A stretch of 64,000 nt of DNA from Rhyacophila brunnea (GCA_022495005.1 JAGYXB010001043.1:186001-250000), one strand, 5' to 3'. Shown: positions 1 to 12,422, counted from the stretch's first letter. The notes: a model not told the origin generated them from the letters alone. Made by a program: numbers and translations.

Positions 1-164
1 GTAAAATAGCATTTGGGTTAATTCGCCCTTTTTACAAAAGACCGACGATAATATTAAATTGAAGCCGGAAACTATGCAACAAGTTTGACCGGGTCTACAT
101 CGGAAATATTACCTCAATTAGTTATTATATTACACAATAGTTCCTAATGGTTTTTTTCTGCTGT

Positions 165-420
165 ATGAAATCCTCCGCTAGCTCCACATACTTCCACCGA
201 ATTTTATGAGTTCGTCTATCCACCGTGTTTTAGAGCATTCTTGTGGTCGTACAGTGCCGCTTGGTTACCACTATATGACAGAATCTGTCCAGCGGTTGTC
301 AACTCCTCGAGCGACACGTCCAGCACGTGACAATTTCATCTTGCTAGGTGACCTCTATCACATCGCATACTCTTGTATGCCTCCGTATCCATTGGCTACT
401 TTTCCATTATTATTACAAAT
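165..420 (-). mobile_element. Diverged LINE 3' fragment (endonuclease/reverse-transcriptase type)
   Basis: On the + strand this resembles the LINE fragment at 21112-21625: the block around 'CCGCTTGGTTACCACTATATGACAG' lines up with 'CCCTTGGGTACCACTGGATGACGG', and the flanking blocks keep the same order. The encoded protein on the - strand would be the C-terminal tail of the reverse transcriptase, but the frame is interrupted. The GAT tail and the last ~60 bases are missing or unrecognisable. Old copy. Confidence 0.55.
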
Positions 421-1214
421 ATGATAGCCATTTATTGTGTATCGCAGGAACCACACCTGGCTCACTAGCTTAATTGGTTGTGTGGACACCATGGCCCCCA
501 CATCCTGAAGCGGGGCCCCTCTACCTACAGCGTTTCCCAAATGTTGTTCCGCGAGGTAAAAATTTATATTTAGCGTATTGTTGAGTACCTACCTACATCT
601 ACTAAGTATTTAATATCGACAAACTATAATCACAAATTTGTAGATATTCCACGACCATATAAGTATTTTAAACTTTTAATAACTTCGAAGTAAACTTGCG
701 CCGCAGGTGACTTTTTTCAATTTGCAATTTGTGTTTATCTCACTTATCTGGTTGACCTGCCATGCTGAGCCCCCAGGCTAGACCCCTGTCATGCACCAAA
801 ATTACATTGATTTATGTTTTTTATTTTATAAATAATTAAATATACTTATATAACACACGAGGAAGAACTAAATGTACATATTTCCATGAATTTATATTGC
901 CAATATAATAACTAATTAATGTGATACCTGAGCTTGTTTCAATGAACGCAAAAGTTTTATACCTATATTTTGACTTGATATTTGAAAGAGCTGAGAGACT
1001 GCTTATTATTTTTAATTATAACTTGAGAAGAAAAACTTTGCTCACTTATATATTATTATGTCGTAGAAAATGGGAGCTGAACTGCAGTAGCCTTGTCGGA
1101 AATCTTTATTAATCGAAATCCAGAAAAAAGCCAATGGAACATCGGCGAAGTTCAGTTTTAGCATCCAGTCATTTCTCAATTCAACAAATTCCTGTCGAAT
1201 TTATAGGGGAAGCG

Positions 1215-1600
1215 CTACTATAAAATTTTCGACATTGGTTGCAAAAGGCTTTCGAATCCAGTCGTATTGCTTTTATGAAAATAATTATGAAAAATCTTTT
1301 GCAGCAAAGTTAAGTGTTTTTGAGACGGATCCAAAATTAATTGCTTGTTTTCAATGGTGGTGTGGTAGGACATTTGTACATTTTTAGAGATCCTTGTCTT
1401 AATTTCTTCTGCCAAAGTTCGTTATCAGAGCACGTCAATATATTTTCATTCTGACCTTGCATTGTTTTATTAAGTTCATGCAGGTGCTCAAATATATTAC
1501 CAGCCATAAGTATTGTATAATATACAAAATTATTTTTGTTTTTTTTAAGCAATGCGTTGCGGCACACCTAGCATCGTCTCACGGCACACCGGTTGTGGAG
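1215..1600 (-). pseudogene. hAT transposase C-terminal remnant with right end of the element
   Basis: The - strand reads AGNIFEHLHELNKTMQGQ followed by NENILTCSDNELWQKKL. This matches the pattern of the C-terminal hAT dimerisation region in ZBED/GTF2I-repeat-type domesticated and active hAT transposases (DIFGHLNELN..LQG....L..SDKI..F..KL). The frame then breaks, and a second overlapping - strand frame continues from about 1415. The + strand at 1556-1607 (GCGGCACACC...GTGGAGCACTGG) looks like a hAT terminus. No upstream catalytic region or left end was found, so this is a truncated dead copy. Family assignment rests on recall of the motif. Confidence 0.5.
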
Positions 1601-2283
1601 CACTGGTTTATAACATTATCTGTCCCAAATACCTAACCGCAAATGAACCTTGACACAAAATAAATTTATTTAAAAAAAAATAAGTACGTATAAAAAATAC
1701 CATTTCATGTTAATAATATAATATGCTGTGTGTGACATTGGAGACGTTCTCGTATCGCGTTACGAATTCTCAGAAGTTCATTTTTTATTCACACGTTTTA
1801 TCTTCACAGTCGCAAATCGCGCGCTACGCCACTGTATTAGATTTCGGGCAATAAAAAAAACACAACCTCCCCCCCCTCCCCACCGCCCTGGCGCGCTCAG
1901 AAGCAGAAACGTGATACTTTTTCCCAATTCCAATAAAATAAAAGAGGATTCCGATCGCACTGATACAACATCATTATTCTGAGCCACATTTACAGTATTA
2001 GTATATAATATTATATGCTTCAGACGCGAGGACTCGGCACTGAACAAATTGTCTATGCTTACTGTGACTTTATGTGAAACATAGTTTAAAATTCGAATGT
2101 TTATTTATAGTAACATCGATCAACATAAATTATAACTAACGAGTTCAGAACATCATAATATCAGTCGATATCAAACCTTTGAATAAAGCAGTTACATTAA
2201 AAGCACATCATTAGATAGTAAATTCACATAGAAAAACCAAATTAATATTATTTATCTAAATATAATACTGAGACTGATATCAT

Positions 2284-2540
2284 ATCGTCTCTGTTCTGGC
2301 AAAACACACTAACTGGAGAATACTAGTTTTGAGTAATTTGACTTTGAAGTTGTTAAAATGTTTGAAATGGTCTATCATGCGAGTTTATTAAGTAATCGTA
2401 AAAATGATAACTTTAAAATAAAGACTTTATTTATTAAGAAGGTTTCCAGACGGTAAAGTTTAAAAAAAGGTACATTTTGGTATAACTAACTCAATATGTA
2501 ATTTTTTCGAATTAGTGTCTTCTGCCAGAACAGTGACGAT
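2284..2540. mobile_element. Short MITE, copy 1 (ATCGTC...GACGAT ends)
   Basis: Ends are inverted: ATCGTCTCTGTTCTGGCA at the left and TGCCAGAACAGTGACGAT at the right. A second copy in the same orientation lies at 57550-57808, about 90% identical by eye over its full length (257 against 259 bp). No coding capacity. Confidence 0.75.
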
Positions 2541-3684
2541 ATACTGATATATCTCATTAGTTAACTCCATTAATTCCCAATACGTTACCATTGTTCCTAG
2601 AATGGACCATTTTACACCTCTTTAGTGTAGTATTTAATATAATAATTTAATAATTTGTTCCTCAAAATCCTCAAAATGTAATAAATAGGTACAGTGTGCA
2701 AGTGTATACAATATAACTACCATTATAAACAATCTATCAATCAATTATATATTATATCAAAAACGAAATCAAGTAGTTAAATAGTCCCGACTACAAAATT
2801 GGACACCAACGATCATATTAATTTTAACTATCAGCCCACGCGCAATCGATAACCACTTGTAGATCCGATAGCATGCAGTGAGCACCATTAATTGTGCCCG
2901 TAGGCCAGGTGTTTGGCGCTAGTGTAGAGTGTCTGAGTATGGGGAATGTTCCCGGGAAATGTGCCGGGTCTGCTGTTGAAGCCATGTGATGCTATACATA
3001 AGAGTTAGTAGGCGACGTAAATACGTAAGAATTAACCTCGACCTACTTACCACTCTTAATAATCAATATGTACTAAATTTTTCGGAATGGACCCCCTCAT
3101 ACCATCTTTCTTTGTGTGCGCCTGATTTATACATAATATATATACAACTATAGTACGTACCTATATACACCAAACACCTAAAATCTTGCGAGCACTCCCT
3201 TCTTTTTCGTAAACGTCTTTCTCCTCAGGTAGGTAATACAACTCACTACATCCCAATGGTCTTTTTTTCCTCTCGCCGAGTGTAGCCGTGACCGAAAGCT
3301 TTAGTAGCAATCTCGAACCGCATCCCTCGACCCCTGCAAATAAACCTAATCAATCCTAATTTGGGGGCGGCGAGGGAGCGCCTGCTCCCATTCGCCACCC
3401 CTGCGAAGGAAACTCAGACGCAAGTGTTGCTAGTTGTCGGCAAATAATATATTAGTGATATTGCAAATAATAATGATTTTGTATATGTCAACACTCAACG
3501 TAACTGTTTCGTTATGCCCTTTCCACTACAGTAATCTTGGGTAAATTCTCTCCTTCTTCTTTTTAGGAGTCGTTATTCTTCGTCATTTTAACGTAAATTT
3601 GCTCTAATAGTAAAAAAAAGTCTTTTCCTTTGCTAATGATTATATTTTAAAATATCTGATTGTGCGATGTCATTACTTGATAAT

Positions 3685-3805
3685 TAGTGGACGCCATTTG
3701 GAAAACGCTACTGTAGAGCGTCACACTGCCTTTAACCTTGGCGATAGGTAGGGGGCCTGACAAATATCCTGGCCTGGGGCCCGCTTCAGGATGTGGGGGT
3801 CATGG
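3685..3805 (+). repeat. G-family repeat, right part
   Basis: Contains the block 'CATTTGGAAAACGCTACTGT' through 'CCGCTTCAGGATGTGGGGG' that recurs at 18000-18127 and 40590-40718. Only the last ~120 bp of the family is present. It abuts a LINE fragment (3800-4090). Confidence 0.65.
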
Positions 3806-4090
3806 GTAGCAGACATTGGTTGAGGAACACTTTAAACTTAAGACACCAAGGGAGGTCACTTTTGAAGATACTATACAGACGCCCAAATGCTCTCCATTCC
3901 AGTTTGCTTCTGCAAGCAATTTCACCAATTGACATTTGTTGGCCGAGATAACGTAGTTGTTGACCTTCTCGCGTTGCCATCGATGAGCTAGTGTTAAATA
4001 TATACTTTGATAAGTCGGGACTCTTTCTCTTTTCTTCATCCAGCATGTCTAAATTATTGTTGGTGCCTACTATTAGACTATTCTGCATGT
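3800..4090 (-). mobile_element. LINE reverse-transcriptase fragment
   Basis: The - strand encodes RYLGQQMSIGE...WRAFGRLYSIFKSDLPWCLK, then a segment ending NQCLLPM. This is the stretch between the palm/YLG motif and the 'CVLPVLTYG' motif in endonuclease/reverse-transcriptase LINEs. The DNA at 3806-3905 aligns with 21530-21620 of the longer LINE copy. No full RT domain; 5' and 3' parts are missing. Confidence 0.6.
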
Positions 4091-4904
4091 ACCTGTAACC
4101 CCTTTAAGACATAGGTTCGACTAACCATGTAATTCGAAGCATCGCACTTCAAAAGTATCAAAATGTTTTCTCCCTTGGCTTCAGTGTATCTTTCCATATC
4201 AAGAATACACTAGATCTGAGTTTTCATTTTATTTTTTCACTGTGTCTTTGGCTATGGAAACCATTTCCCGTAAATAAATTCACACGAGAGATTCTAACTG
4301 ACTATAAATACTTATGTGAACACAACGTAGATCGAAAATATCGTCTTTACAGGAGAAAACTTTTTAAAAATAGTAACTTTTAATTTTTCCTGTCAGATGC
4401 AATTTTATCCAATTATATCTAAATTTAAATTAACTTTATCCATACCTACATAAAATGCTGTTCCTATAATGACTAACACAATTAATGTCCAGTGTAAAGT
4501 TTGTTATATTTTAATTATGAAATATTTCAAATCGATTTTTAACAGCTAAAAAAATAATGATTATTTTCATAATATTAACCAAAGATAGGGCAAGAAAATG
4601 CATTTTTAGATTTTAAAGTTCTTTATGAACAAAATTTAAAATACCAATACACCACAGAACATGATATGTATTTAATTACAAAAATATCATAATATTCCGA
4701 TGAATTATTACGGTTTCAATAAATATTTAATCTGAACATACCTACCAAGTTTTATTTTATTTATTTCAAAATTCCCGCGTTTCCGGGGCAAAATTTAGAA
4801 AATATACCAATAGAGGCGATGTTTGTTACCCGGTCGCAAGACTGCTACCTGTAGGGAGGAACATTTTAAGAACACAGTCGAGTATGAACTGAGACTTAAC
4901 AAGC

Positions 4905-5365
4905 CATTTTTGAAGCTATACTTATTTTGGCGCGTTTGGGAAATCAGATCAGAGTGTATTTTTGACGTGTGACATGTAACACATAATTTATTTTTTCACA
5001 CGAAAAAAAACGCACTCGATTGGATTCGAACCACCGATTGTTCGGTTATCAGCCGAACGCACTACCTTTATGCCACAGTATAATACTGCAATCGTGACGA
5101 TTATACAGTATAATATTATAGTTTAGAATTGTTGCGTTGCCTAGGCAGCGAATTTATTATTGTCGGCCATTTGAAATTCCTTACGTAAACAAACGATTAA
5201 ACGCCAGTTAGTAATATAAGTTAAAGTGTATAGAAATAAACCAACGGCGTTCCTATAAGCGGTCCTTTTTCTTGAGTGTGTAATTTAACAAGATAATTAA
5301 GAGGTAGTCAAAGAATCTAGTTTATCACAAGTTATGTTTTTGTTTTGTTACGCCAATGAAGTATA
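4905..5365 (-). repeat. Long repeat with embedded tRNA-Ile-like sequence, copy 1
   Basis: Homologous to 63403-63935 in the same orientation. The - strand at 5012-5092 has a tRNA-like D arm (GCA..TGC), an anticodon stem-loop GTTCGG-CTGATAA-CCGAAC (anticodon GAT), and a T arm with box B (GGTTCGAATCC). A run of eight T follows directly, which would stop Pol III. The T stem has a mismatch and no acceptor stem can be paired, so it is a tRNA-derived sequence and not a working gene. The repeat extends ~270 bp beyond the 5' side of the tRNA-like part. Confidence 0.65.
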
Positions 5366-5979
5366 ACTTCTAACGCGCGTACATGTACATACCGATTTTT
5401 TTATGTTTTTACAAATTTAATCAAGTAATAGGTATTTTTAGACCTTGTAAAATCAAGGTTTTGAATACACCTATAAGCTTCCTTCTAAGAAATCTTCGCT
5501 TATCGTCTTCTGATTTTATTAAGTTTAATTCAAGTAGATATGTTAATTTGGGCTGTTTATTGGAGAATATAATATTATAGTAATAACTCTCTCAATTCTC
5601 CTGCCGATGGTTATGGTAATGTGTTAAAAACTGTTAACACTTAACCAACCTCACCGCAAGGCGCCGTAGTATAATCGTGATAATTGCAGAATAAACCATA
5701 CGTAGAGAGAGTTGCCTTACAATCCACATTCGCACACTCAACCCGCTTGTCTTCTCGCTTGGATATGTTTTGCGGTGTGAGCATTGCCTTAGGCTTAGGT
5801 TGTGCTCCCTAAACCAGTGGCGGTACTACGATTACCGTTTTATCATTGAAGTAATTGATAATTTGTTGACGACTGACGATATTGCCATGGATTATATGAT
5901 TCAAAAAATAATAATTCTCAGTTGCCTTGAATTACTACTTATATATATTTTTTTAATTTTGTCATTATTGAGTTAATAA

Positions 5980-6398
5980 CAGAGCGTTGGAGCAGACCCT
6001 TTTCGAGTTGCTCCGCTCCGGGTAAAAGTTTATTATGTAGGTACTTATACAAATGTTAAAAAAATAAAAGTAGTTTTAAAATAATCGTCATTTTCATTAT
6101 TATTTCTTATAAAAAATTCCGACAGCAAACCGTCTCTCATTATTTGCCTCTTCTGTCAAAAAAGTTAATTCATTTATCACTCGGCAGTGTTGCCATATTT
6201 CGAATAATTCCAGTGTTGCAAAGTGTCAAATTATACTATTTTCATTGTATTTTGGAACGAAAATTTAATAATAAAAAAAACATCCGGAGCAGTGGAGCAC
6301 TACAAATTTTCTGTGCTCCGGCTCCGCTCCTGCTCCGTGTAAAATCCAATTGCTCCAGTTCTCCGTGCTCCTGCTCCGAGCTCCTCTCCTACGCTCTG
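5980..6398. mobile_element. hAT MITE with GGAGC-rich subterminal repeats
   Basis: Bounded by a perfect 8-bp target duplication GTTAATAA (5972-5979 and 6399-6406), the signature of hAT elements. Ends are inverted: CAGAGCGTTGGAGCAG left and CTCCTCTCCTACGCTCTG right. Subterminal regions are dense in GCTCC/GGAGC repeats, especially 6280-6390. No transposase. A truncated relative in the opposite orientation lies near 38390-38490. Confidence 0.85.
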
Positions 6399-6423
6399 GT
6401 TAATAATGCCAAGTGATTCAGCG

Positions 6424-6720
6424 GGTCTATTCTATACACAAGGCGACTATCGATCGCTAAAGTAATAGTATTTATTACGTCATATTTGTATTGAGCTACA
6501 TATTATAATTGTTACAATAAGTTAGCCGTCTAAACAGTCAAAACTGTCTATCTCGCTCTAAATATTATCACAGGCAAGGGAGGTGCTGTTAAAATATAGC
6601 ACTTATTGCAACAATTACAACCAACTTATTGTAATTTTTACAATAAGTGCTAATACTTTGATACAAACCTACCCTAGTTTGATAATATTTAGCGGTCGAT
6701 AAAAGTATAGAGAGACTGAC
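6424..6720. mobile_element. Foldback family FB1, copy 1
   Basis: Contains the FB1 end 'GGGTCTATTCTATACACAAG' at the left, the central words GTGCTGTTAAAATATAGC and ACTTATTG, and the right end TTTAGCGGTCGATAAAAGTA. The same modules are at 29251-29922, 55690-56215 and 60461-60778. It starts 18 bp after the target duplication of the hAT MITE. Confidence 0.65.
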
Positions 6721-6739
6721 TGAATGCATACATCTATTT

Positions 6740-8016
6740 TATAATGACAAATTGTTGGGTACCAAAATCGTGTCCGGAAACTTGTACATATGCAGTTCTC
6801 CGTATCACACTTCACCGTAAAATGTTTTATCGCAAACATATGGCCGTATATTAAAAGGCCGTCTTTGGGTTGTATAGAACTGACATAAAATTCATTTCTA
6901 AATAAAACACGGTTCTTGTCGGTTTATACTTTCCCAAAATAGCCAATATACTGGATTATTTGTTTGGTTAGGTTAGGTTAGGTTGGGTTTTCATTCTTGT
7001 ATTCATGAATTTTTCCAAAATCAGCTATGAACATTGAATTAATGTTCATATTGGTATAGTATACCGTCATCTCTTCTCGATAAGAAAGCTCACGGCGAAC
7101 TGTGCTACAGTGTAATATTTAACGTACAGTTATTTACAAGTAACCATAAAAAATTGCTTTAAATTATGTAAAAATCATTTTCAAAGATCATTCATTATTG
7201 GTTGAATTCTGTTGTGGCAAAAAGCCTTTCAGAGATCTGTATTTCTTACGCACGATTTCTTATCTGAAGAATGGATCCATGTGGAGATTTACATATTATG
7301 TATATTTAAAAAAATGTAAATTGATAATGTCACTCAATTATATTCATGCAAATTAATTATTTTTATATAATATCGATAAATTTTAGACTTGTGGTTAAAT
7401 AGTTTTTCTACTCAAAGAAAATTGATCTACCTTTATTTTTTGGGGGTTGATTTTTTATTAGGTATTTTTTAATAATAAAAAATATGTAATGTTACACGTC
7501 TCTGGTGCTAACTAAAGGTTACACCGCTCAGTGACTACAGGCAGGAGTGCGGAATCCAGGGGGCGTCGAATAGATTCGCGACGTGACCGAACTGCAGAGA
7601 TCTCTCAACTCGCTGCCTGAGCCCCAACCCTCTGAATAGCGCCGCGCGTAAATGGTGTGCGCGTAGCAGACGCTTCTACGCGAGTGTAGCGCTACGGAGC
7701 TCACTTCTACGCCTCTACGTTCGACGTAGAGAGCGAGTTGAATTCCTAAGTGATGGTGGACTGGTATAGTGAACTCGTGAATGTATATTAGATTGGGTTT
7801 TCTGTTTAATCTTTACATTTTTTACTGTCTACTACGCAGTGTTCCAATTTTAAAATGCATTCTTTTTATAGCTAAAGGCCCGATGACAAATTCGAACAAA
7901 AAAAAAATACTGTGGTTGCCATCCGTATTCAAAATTCATTACCCAGTAAAATGTACGCAAATATTATAATGGTTACCTAATATAATATGTAGGTATAGTA
8001 TATTTTATACTCAGTG
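6740..8016. other. Unassigned AT-rich intron with a GC-rich patch
   Basis: No gene seen. A CG-rich patch at 7550-7740 contains repeated TCTACG/CGTAGA words (CTTCTACGC, CCTCTACG, CGACGTAGAGA), possibly a decayed transposon end. The rest is featureless. Confidence 0.3.
6968..6987 (+). repeat. Short TTAGG run
   Basis: Three TTAGG units followed by TTGGG. TTAGG is the ancestral insect telomere repeat, but three units can arise by chance. Confidence 0.3.
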
Positions 8017-8625
8017 CAGTAGCCAAAAGTGGGGGTAGGCTGTTAAGATCCTCCATAAATAGTCCACATTAAACTTTGTTGGCCATACGTACTGTTATTA
8101 TTGAACTAAGACTACAATTTACAGATTTAAAAAATCAATTAAGCCTTGCCTAAACCAAACCATAATAGTTTTGGTTTACTTTGGGCGATACATCAAAATT
8201 GTGCACACTTTTTCATTCATACTTATTTGTATTAAGAATATATATTATTAAACATATTGTTGGTTCATTTTTTTTAATTCATTGAATCCTGTCTAACCAA
8301 ACTATAAAAGGTAGATACAAAATATGATTCTATCCATAAAATATCCAAAGTTATTACGTATGATTGAACTGCATAATTTTAGATATTTTATAGTCTTGGT
8401 TGCTCAAAGGATGGCGAAACTTAAATGTGGTCACGATCCTCAGCCATGAGTGCACGACCAAGAAGAAGAAGAAGATAGATATATGAGTATTTTATGACTA
8501 TTATCTATTATGGCTTGGCTTTCGTAGAATTTAATTGAATTTAAAAAAATAACCGACACCATCTCTAAATTGTAGTCTTATTTCAATGAAAATAAATGCG
8601 AATAACTGACAAAGTTTAGTGTACA
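8017..8625. mobile_element. H-family MITE split by a LINE tail
   Basis: Left arm 8017-8392 (AGTAGCCAAAAGTGGG..GGCTGTTAAGATCC..CCATAAATAGT) and right arm ~8508-8625 (TTAATTGAATTT...CTGACAAAGTTTAGTG) are the two long inverted arms of a family seen at 28553-29113, 36770-37783 and 51148-51694. The arms are separated by a short LINE end (8395-8478). The outer right end is missing. Confidence 0.65.
8395..8478 (+). mobile_element. Short LINE 3' tail with GAA repeats
   Basis: Reads as a LINE C-terminus (RWRNLN..) ending in 'GAGTGCACGACCAAGAAGAA' with further GAA repeats, typical of endonuclease/RT LINE 3' ends. Severely 5'-truncated. It sits inside the H-family MITE. Confidence 0.45.
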
Positions 8626-9179
8626 AAACGGAAGTTCGTTTTATAGTAATAATATGGAGTTAGTTTTAGTTCCAGTTAAGTATCAGACTGATACGTATTT
8701 AGATACCTACGCGTTTATCTGGTTTCGTCGCGTCGAGTGTCTCGATTTTTTAGTGTTATAATTGGATCTTATAAACTGAATTTTATGCGTGATTCTGTAA
8801 ATTAATAGTAATTAAATAAATAATTTGTGTAAAAATGTCTTCTATAAAGCACTGACACAGTTTTGTACGCCACACGCTCTATATAATAATATCCCAAATA
8901 ATAGTTAGTATTTTGGAACAAGTTTGGATACTAAGTATATTTTTATACTGGTAGTAAGTATACTTAGTCTTTAAAATCGACCCACCTTAAATTTTCCCAC
9001 CTCTAGTAGGTAGCTACTGCGAGATCTGCGGTTAAAGATATGGGATTGTCGATGGCATCTCAGTGACATTTACAAATTAAATGATTTTTAATTGGATATC
9101 TTTGGTACTGAGTGGTTACGTTACAATACGAACCTGCAGACCACAGAGTAATAATAATATGAAGTGCCTCGAATGCTCG

Positions 9180-9400
9180 GCGTATCCACTCGGCTCTGGG
9201 AATAGGTACACTACCCGCAAGTGGTAGGCACCGGGCTGAAGTCGGCTGCGGTTTGCGCATTCACTCGGCTGCGGTGAGAGCGCGCGGGAAATTCTCGGCG
9301 GTCACTTCCGGTCGGGGACGCTTTCGGGTTCACGTGCACCGACGCGACGCCGGGGCAGCGAGCACTTTGGCGTCGGTTTTCAATGGCATCTTTCTTCAAT
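9180..9400. other. GC-rich single-copy island
   Basis: GC content is clearly above the neighbourhood and CpG dinucleotides are frequent. Open frames exist on both strands (up to ~78 codons), but none resembles a known protein and no splice sites frame them convincingly. Not repeated elsewhere in the window. Could be a conserved regulatory segment or unique old intron sequence. Confidence 0.25.
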
Positions 9401-10313
9401 ATATTATTATTGGATGGAATTTAATCGAAACTCATACCCACCATTCAACGGGCAAGATTTTTTCAGTTTTTATTTTAACAGTTGAATAAAGAATTGTCAA
9501 ATTATTGTGAACATGGTTATTGTATTTTTAGAATCATTTATTCATGAAAAGACAATCTAAAAGAAGGATCCCAAATGTTTGAAAATTAATCTGAAAAAAA
9601 GGAGTATTTGGGGTTACGAAAAAATTATCTGAAAGTAATTTTTTTATTGTGAATTCGTTGTAGCAAATTTCATACTATTTTCGTCTATATCTCTGCATTC
9701 ACTGCCGATATAACAACCCAACGTTAGATTCCTCCAATATGTCAATTGCACATATATACAGATACTAGAAAAAGATACCCGGTGGTAGTGCCACCGGTCA
9801 ACATTCTTGAATATGGCTTAGTTCTACAATATAAATAAATTATTTTGATGTAAGTCATATTTAGACTTTATTTACTGCCTTACCTTTCTAATGTTTGTAC
9901 TGCACTGTAAGTATCTATCAAAATACTGTAATAGTATTCTATCGTTTGTTTTCTTCCACGACTCGATTAAAATAAACGATTCCTTTACTTTCGTGTCGGT
10001 TTATTTTTCAAATTTAGAATTTGTATTTTTTCTTTCGCCTTACCACATTTAATACGGCCCTTCCCTATTTGCTCACTCTTATACATTTGCATATGTTTTC
10101 TCTTATGCAGCACACCTAAATCAAGGTATATATATATAAAAGGAAAATGTCAATATAAATAAACCACGAGATTTTGGCTCATCACATCATTTAACCACGC
10201 ACTAAAAACATTCTAGAATTGTCATCAAATCATGTAATACCTACTTTAAGTTAATAAAATAGTGCAGTGCACACATAAATTGACAATTCTATATAGACAG
10301 CAATGGTCCCCAA

Positions 10314-10690
10314 CAGTGTTGCCATATTTTTGTAACTGAATTATAGTACGCAGACATTAAAATTATAGGTGTTTCGGCAAAAAATATTGTACTTGTTGAA
10401 TGACCGATACATTCTGCATTTTCAAAAAAATACACGTTAAGTGATAAACTAGAGCTTTTTTTTTTTAGATAAATTCTTACCGGAATATTTTTTGCTGCAA
10501 ATTACACCACAGGTGATTAACGAGAGCTTTTTTTTAGTTTCCCAAATAGCTTTAGTCGTATAGTTCAACTATTGCCAACTTTTCCCCCGAAATTTCAAAA
10601 TTATAGTATTTTCGGACTTTTATATCGTACATAGTACGCTGGCCAAAATTATAGTACAAATTCTATAATTTAATACGGTTGGCAAGACTG
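10314..10690. mobile_element. hAT MITE with ATTATAGTAC subterminal motifs
   Basis: Ends CAGTGTTGCCA (left) and TGGCAAGACTG (right) are inverted with one mismatch. They are flanked by 8-bp duplications GTCCCCAA (10306-10313) and GTCCCCAG (10691-10698), matching at 7 of 8. The motif AATTATAGTA recurs four or more times near the ends in both orientations. No coding capacity. Confidence 0.8.
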
Positions 10691-10727
10691 GTCCCCAGTC
10701 GGTCCTGCACTTCCATGTAGCTCCAAG

Positions 10728-11078
10728 GCAATGACATTAATATGGACGAAGCATCTAGAAAATAAAATGACACTCACTTTGTGTCGGGTCTGCCGGATGG
10801 CGAAATTCATATTTTAATATCGGTATCCTACGCTCAAATGAACATTCTGCTTGCAAGCGGTCTGGCGACACCGCTGGGTCTGCCCATACAAAATTTCTGA
10901 CCGTCAAGTTTCGACTCCTCCGTTATTATTGTGTTACAAAATGCCAATGTGCCTAGTTAAAAATTGTAAAAAAATCTACTAAACACTCCAAGAAAGATGG
11001 GATATCACTTTGCATGTATTAGTATTATTTATTATTTATAAAATGCCATTTTAAGATATTGATGAATGTTTATTCAAT
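10728..11078 (+). mobile_element. D-family element with THAP-like leader, copy 1
   Basis: About 340 bp, nearly identical to 16420-16757 and in the same orientation. Near the 3' part it holds an ATG (10941) followed by codons for MPMCLVKNC, after which an extra A in a 7-A run breaks the frame relative to copy 2. Shared left part: AGAAAATAAAATGACACTC, then TGTGTCGGGTCTGCCGG. No transposase core. Confidence 0.7.
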
Positions 11079-11653
11079 GCAATTGAATGACAGGAACCAT
11101 TGGACAGTCAGTCGCCTGTGATTCGCTGAGCTCACTTGCGTCTAATCTCCGAGAAGTCGTAAGTAACCGAGAATCTGTTTCTAACGCAATGAGTCATGAC
11201 ACTAATACGCCATTACAATAAAGGTTATATTACTATAAATTCTCGAAGCTTGTATCGCATAATGGAAACGGATACATCAATGGTCACGTGACATCTACCT
11301 ATACATCTGTGAATGACTTTCATGCACAATTTCTCGTGCGCGCCGGGTATGAAGTGAGTCGTCCATTTAATATGTCATTGCTCCAAGGTGATCAGAATTG
11401 GGGTTTTCGGTGAGGGTTGTTCTTTGAACCGGGGTGATAGGCATACGTTGGATATACACAGTGCCTAGGTGCATTATAAGTAGGTTATCGGGGGTTATCG
11501 ATGATTCTGATGTAGCCCCGATATTAAGATTATCTTGTTTAGCAGGTTGCGTTGGGTGTACGTGATATGGTATATTCGGGACACAGTTGATTAATACACG
11601 ATGTTGGTATTTTGTTGATTTTATATTGTAGTAATAAAGTTGGATAAACACAG

Positions 11654-11948
11654 GACTAATAAAGAACTATCACATTGGCTTTATGCTGAGTTAAAAGGTT
11701 TACATTATAATTTGAAATTAGTTTGAATGTTACGCGGAGTTGCGCGCGTATATACATATATATTTAGAATTATTAATAACCATGTCCTTGCTTTTTCGCG
11801 CAAGGTGGTTGTTAGTAATTTTGAACAATCACAAAAACCCAGGCTTTGAGAAAAACACACAAATATTGTGTGTCCCGACTGGGAATCGAACCCAGGAACT
11901 CTCGGGTGGAAGGCAAGCGCATTACGCACTGCACCACGAAAGCCGCCT
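11654..11948 (-). mobile_element. tRNA-derived SINE (family SB), copy 1
   Basis: The - strand head (11948-11873) reads TTTCGTGGTGCAGTGCG as box A region and GGGTTCGATTCCCAG as box B, i.e. a tRNA-derived Pol III promoter. The body continues to the AGTC end at 11654. A second copy of the same orientation, ~85% similar by eye, lies at 12130-12422. Confidence 0.75.
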
Positions 11949-12129
11949 GTATATATACATATTGATGAAAGCCCAAAATGCAACTGTTTCATCGATTGTC
12001 ATTTCCTGTTCGTATTATTGTCTACGTTATATAAATGAGCATAGACAATAATACGTCAGTTGTACAATTGAGTAAAACCTGTACAAGTTGTTTATGTTTT
12101 TTTTAACTCAATAAACTCAGATAAACTCG

Positions 12130-12422
12130 GCACTAATAAAGGATTATCACATTGTTTTTATGCTGACTTGGAAGGTTTACATTGATAATTTGAATTTAAG
12201 TTGAATGTTACGCGGAGTTGCGAACGTATAGACATTTTTTTTTTGAATTATTAATAACATTGTCCTTGCTTTTTCGTACAAGGTGGTTGTTAGTAATTTT
12301 GGACGATCACAAACACCCAGGCTTTGAGAAAAACACATAAATATAGTGTCCTCCCCGGGAATCGAACCCAGAACACTCGGGCGGAAGGCCACTGCCTTAC
12401 CCACTGCACCACGAGCGCCGCT
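12130..12422 (-). mobile_element. tRNA-derived SINE (family SB), copy 2
   Basis: Head on the - strand at 12422-12350: GGCGCTCGTGGTGCAGTGGG, box B GGGTTCGATTCCCGG. The body matches copy 1 through ACAAGGTGGTTGTTAGTAAT and GAATGTTACGCGGAGTTGCG. It is separated from copy 1 by ~180 bp of unrelated sequence, so this is two insertions or an old duplication. Confidence 0.75.

Noticed and set aside
5012..5092. Functional tRNA-Ile gene on the - strand
   Set aside because: The anticodon arm and box B are good, but the acceptor stem cannot be paired, the T stem has a mismatch, and the whole ~450-bp unit is repeated at 63.4 kb.
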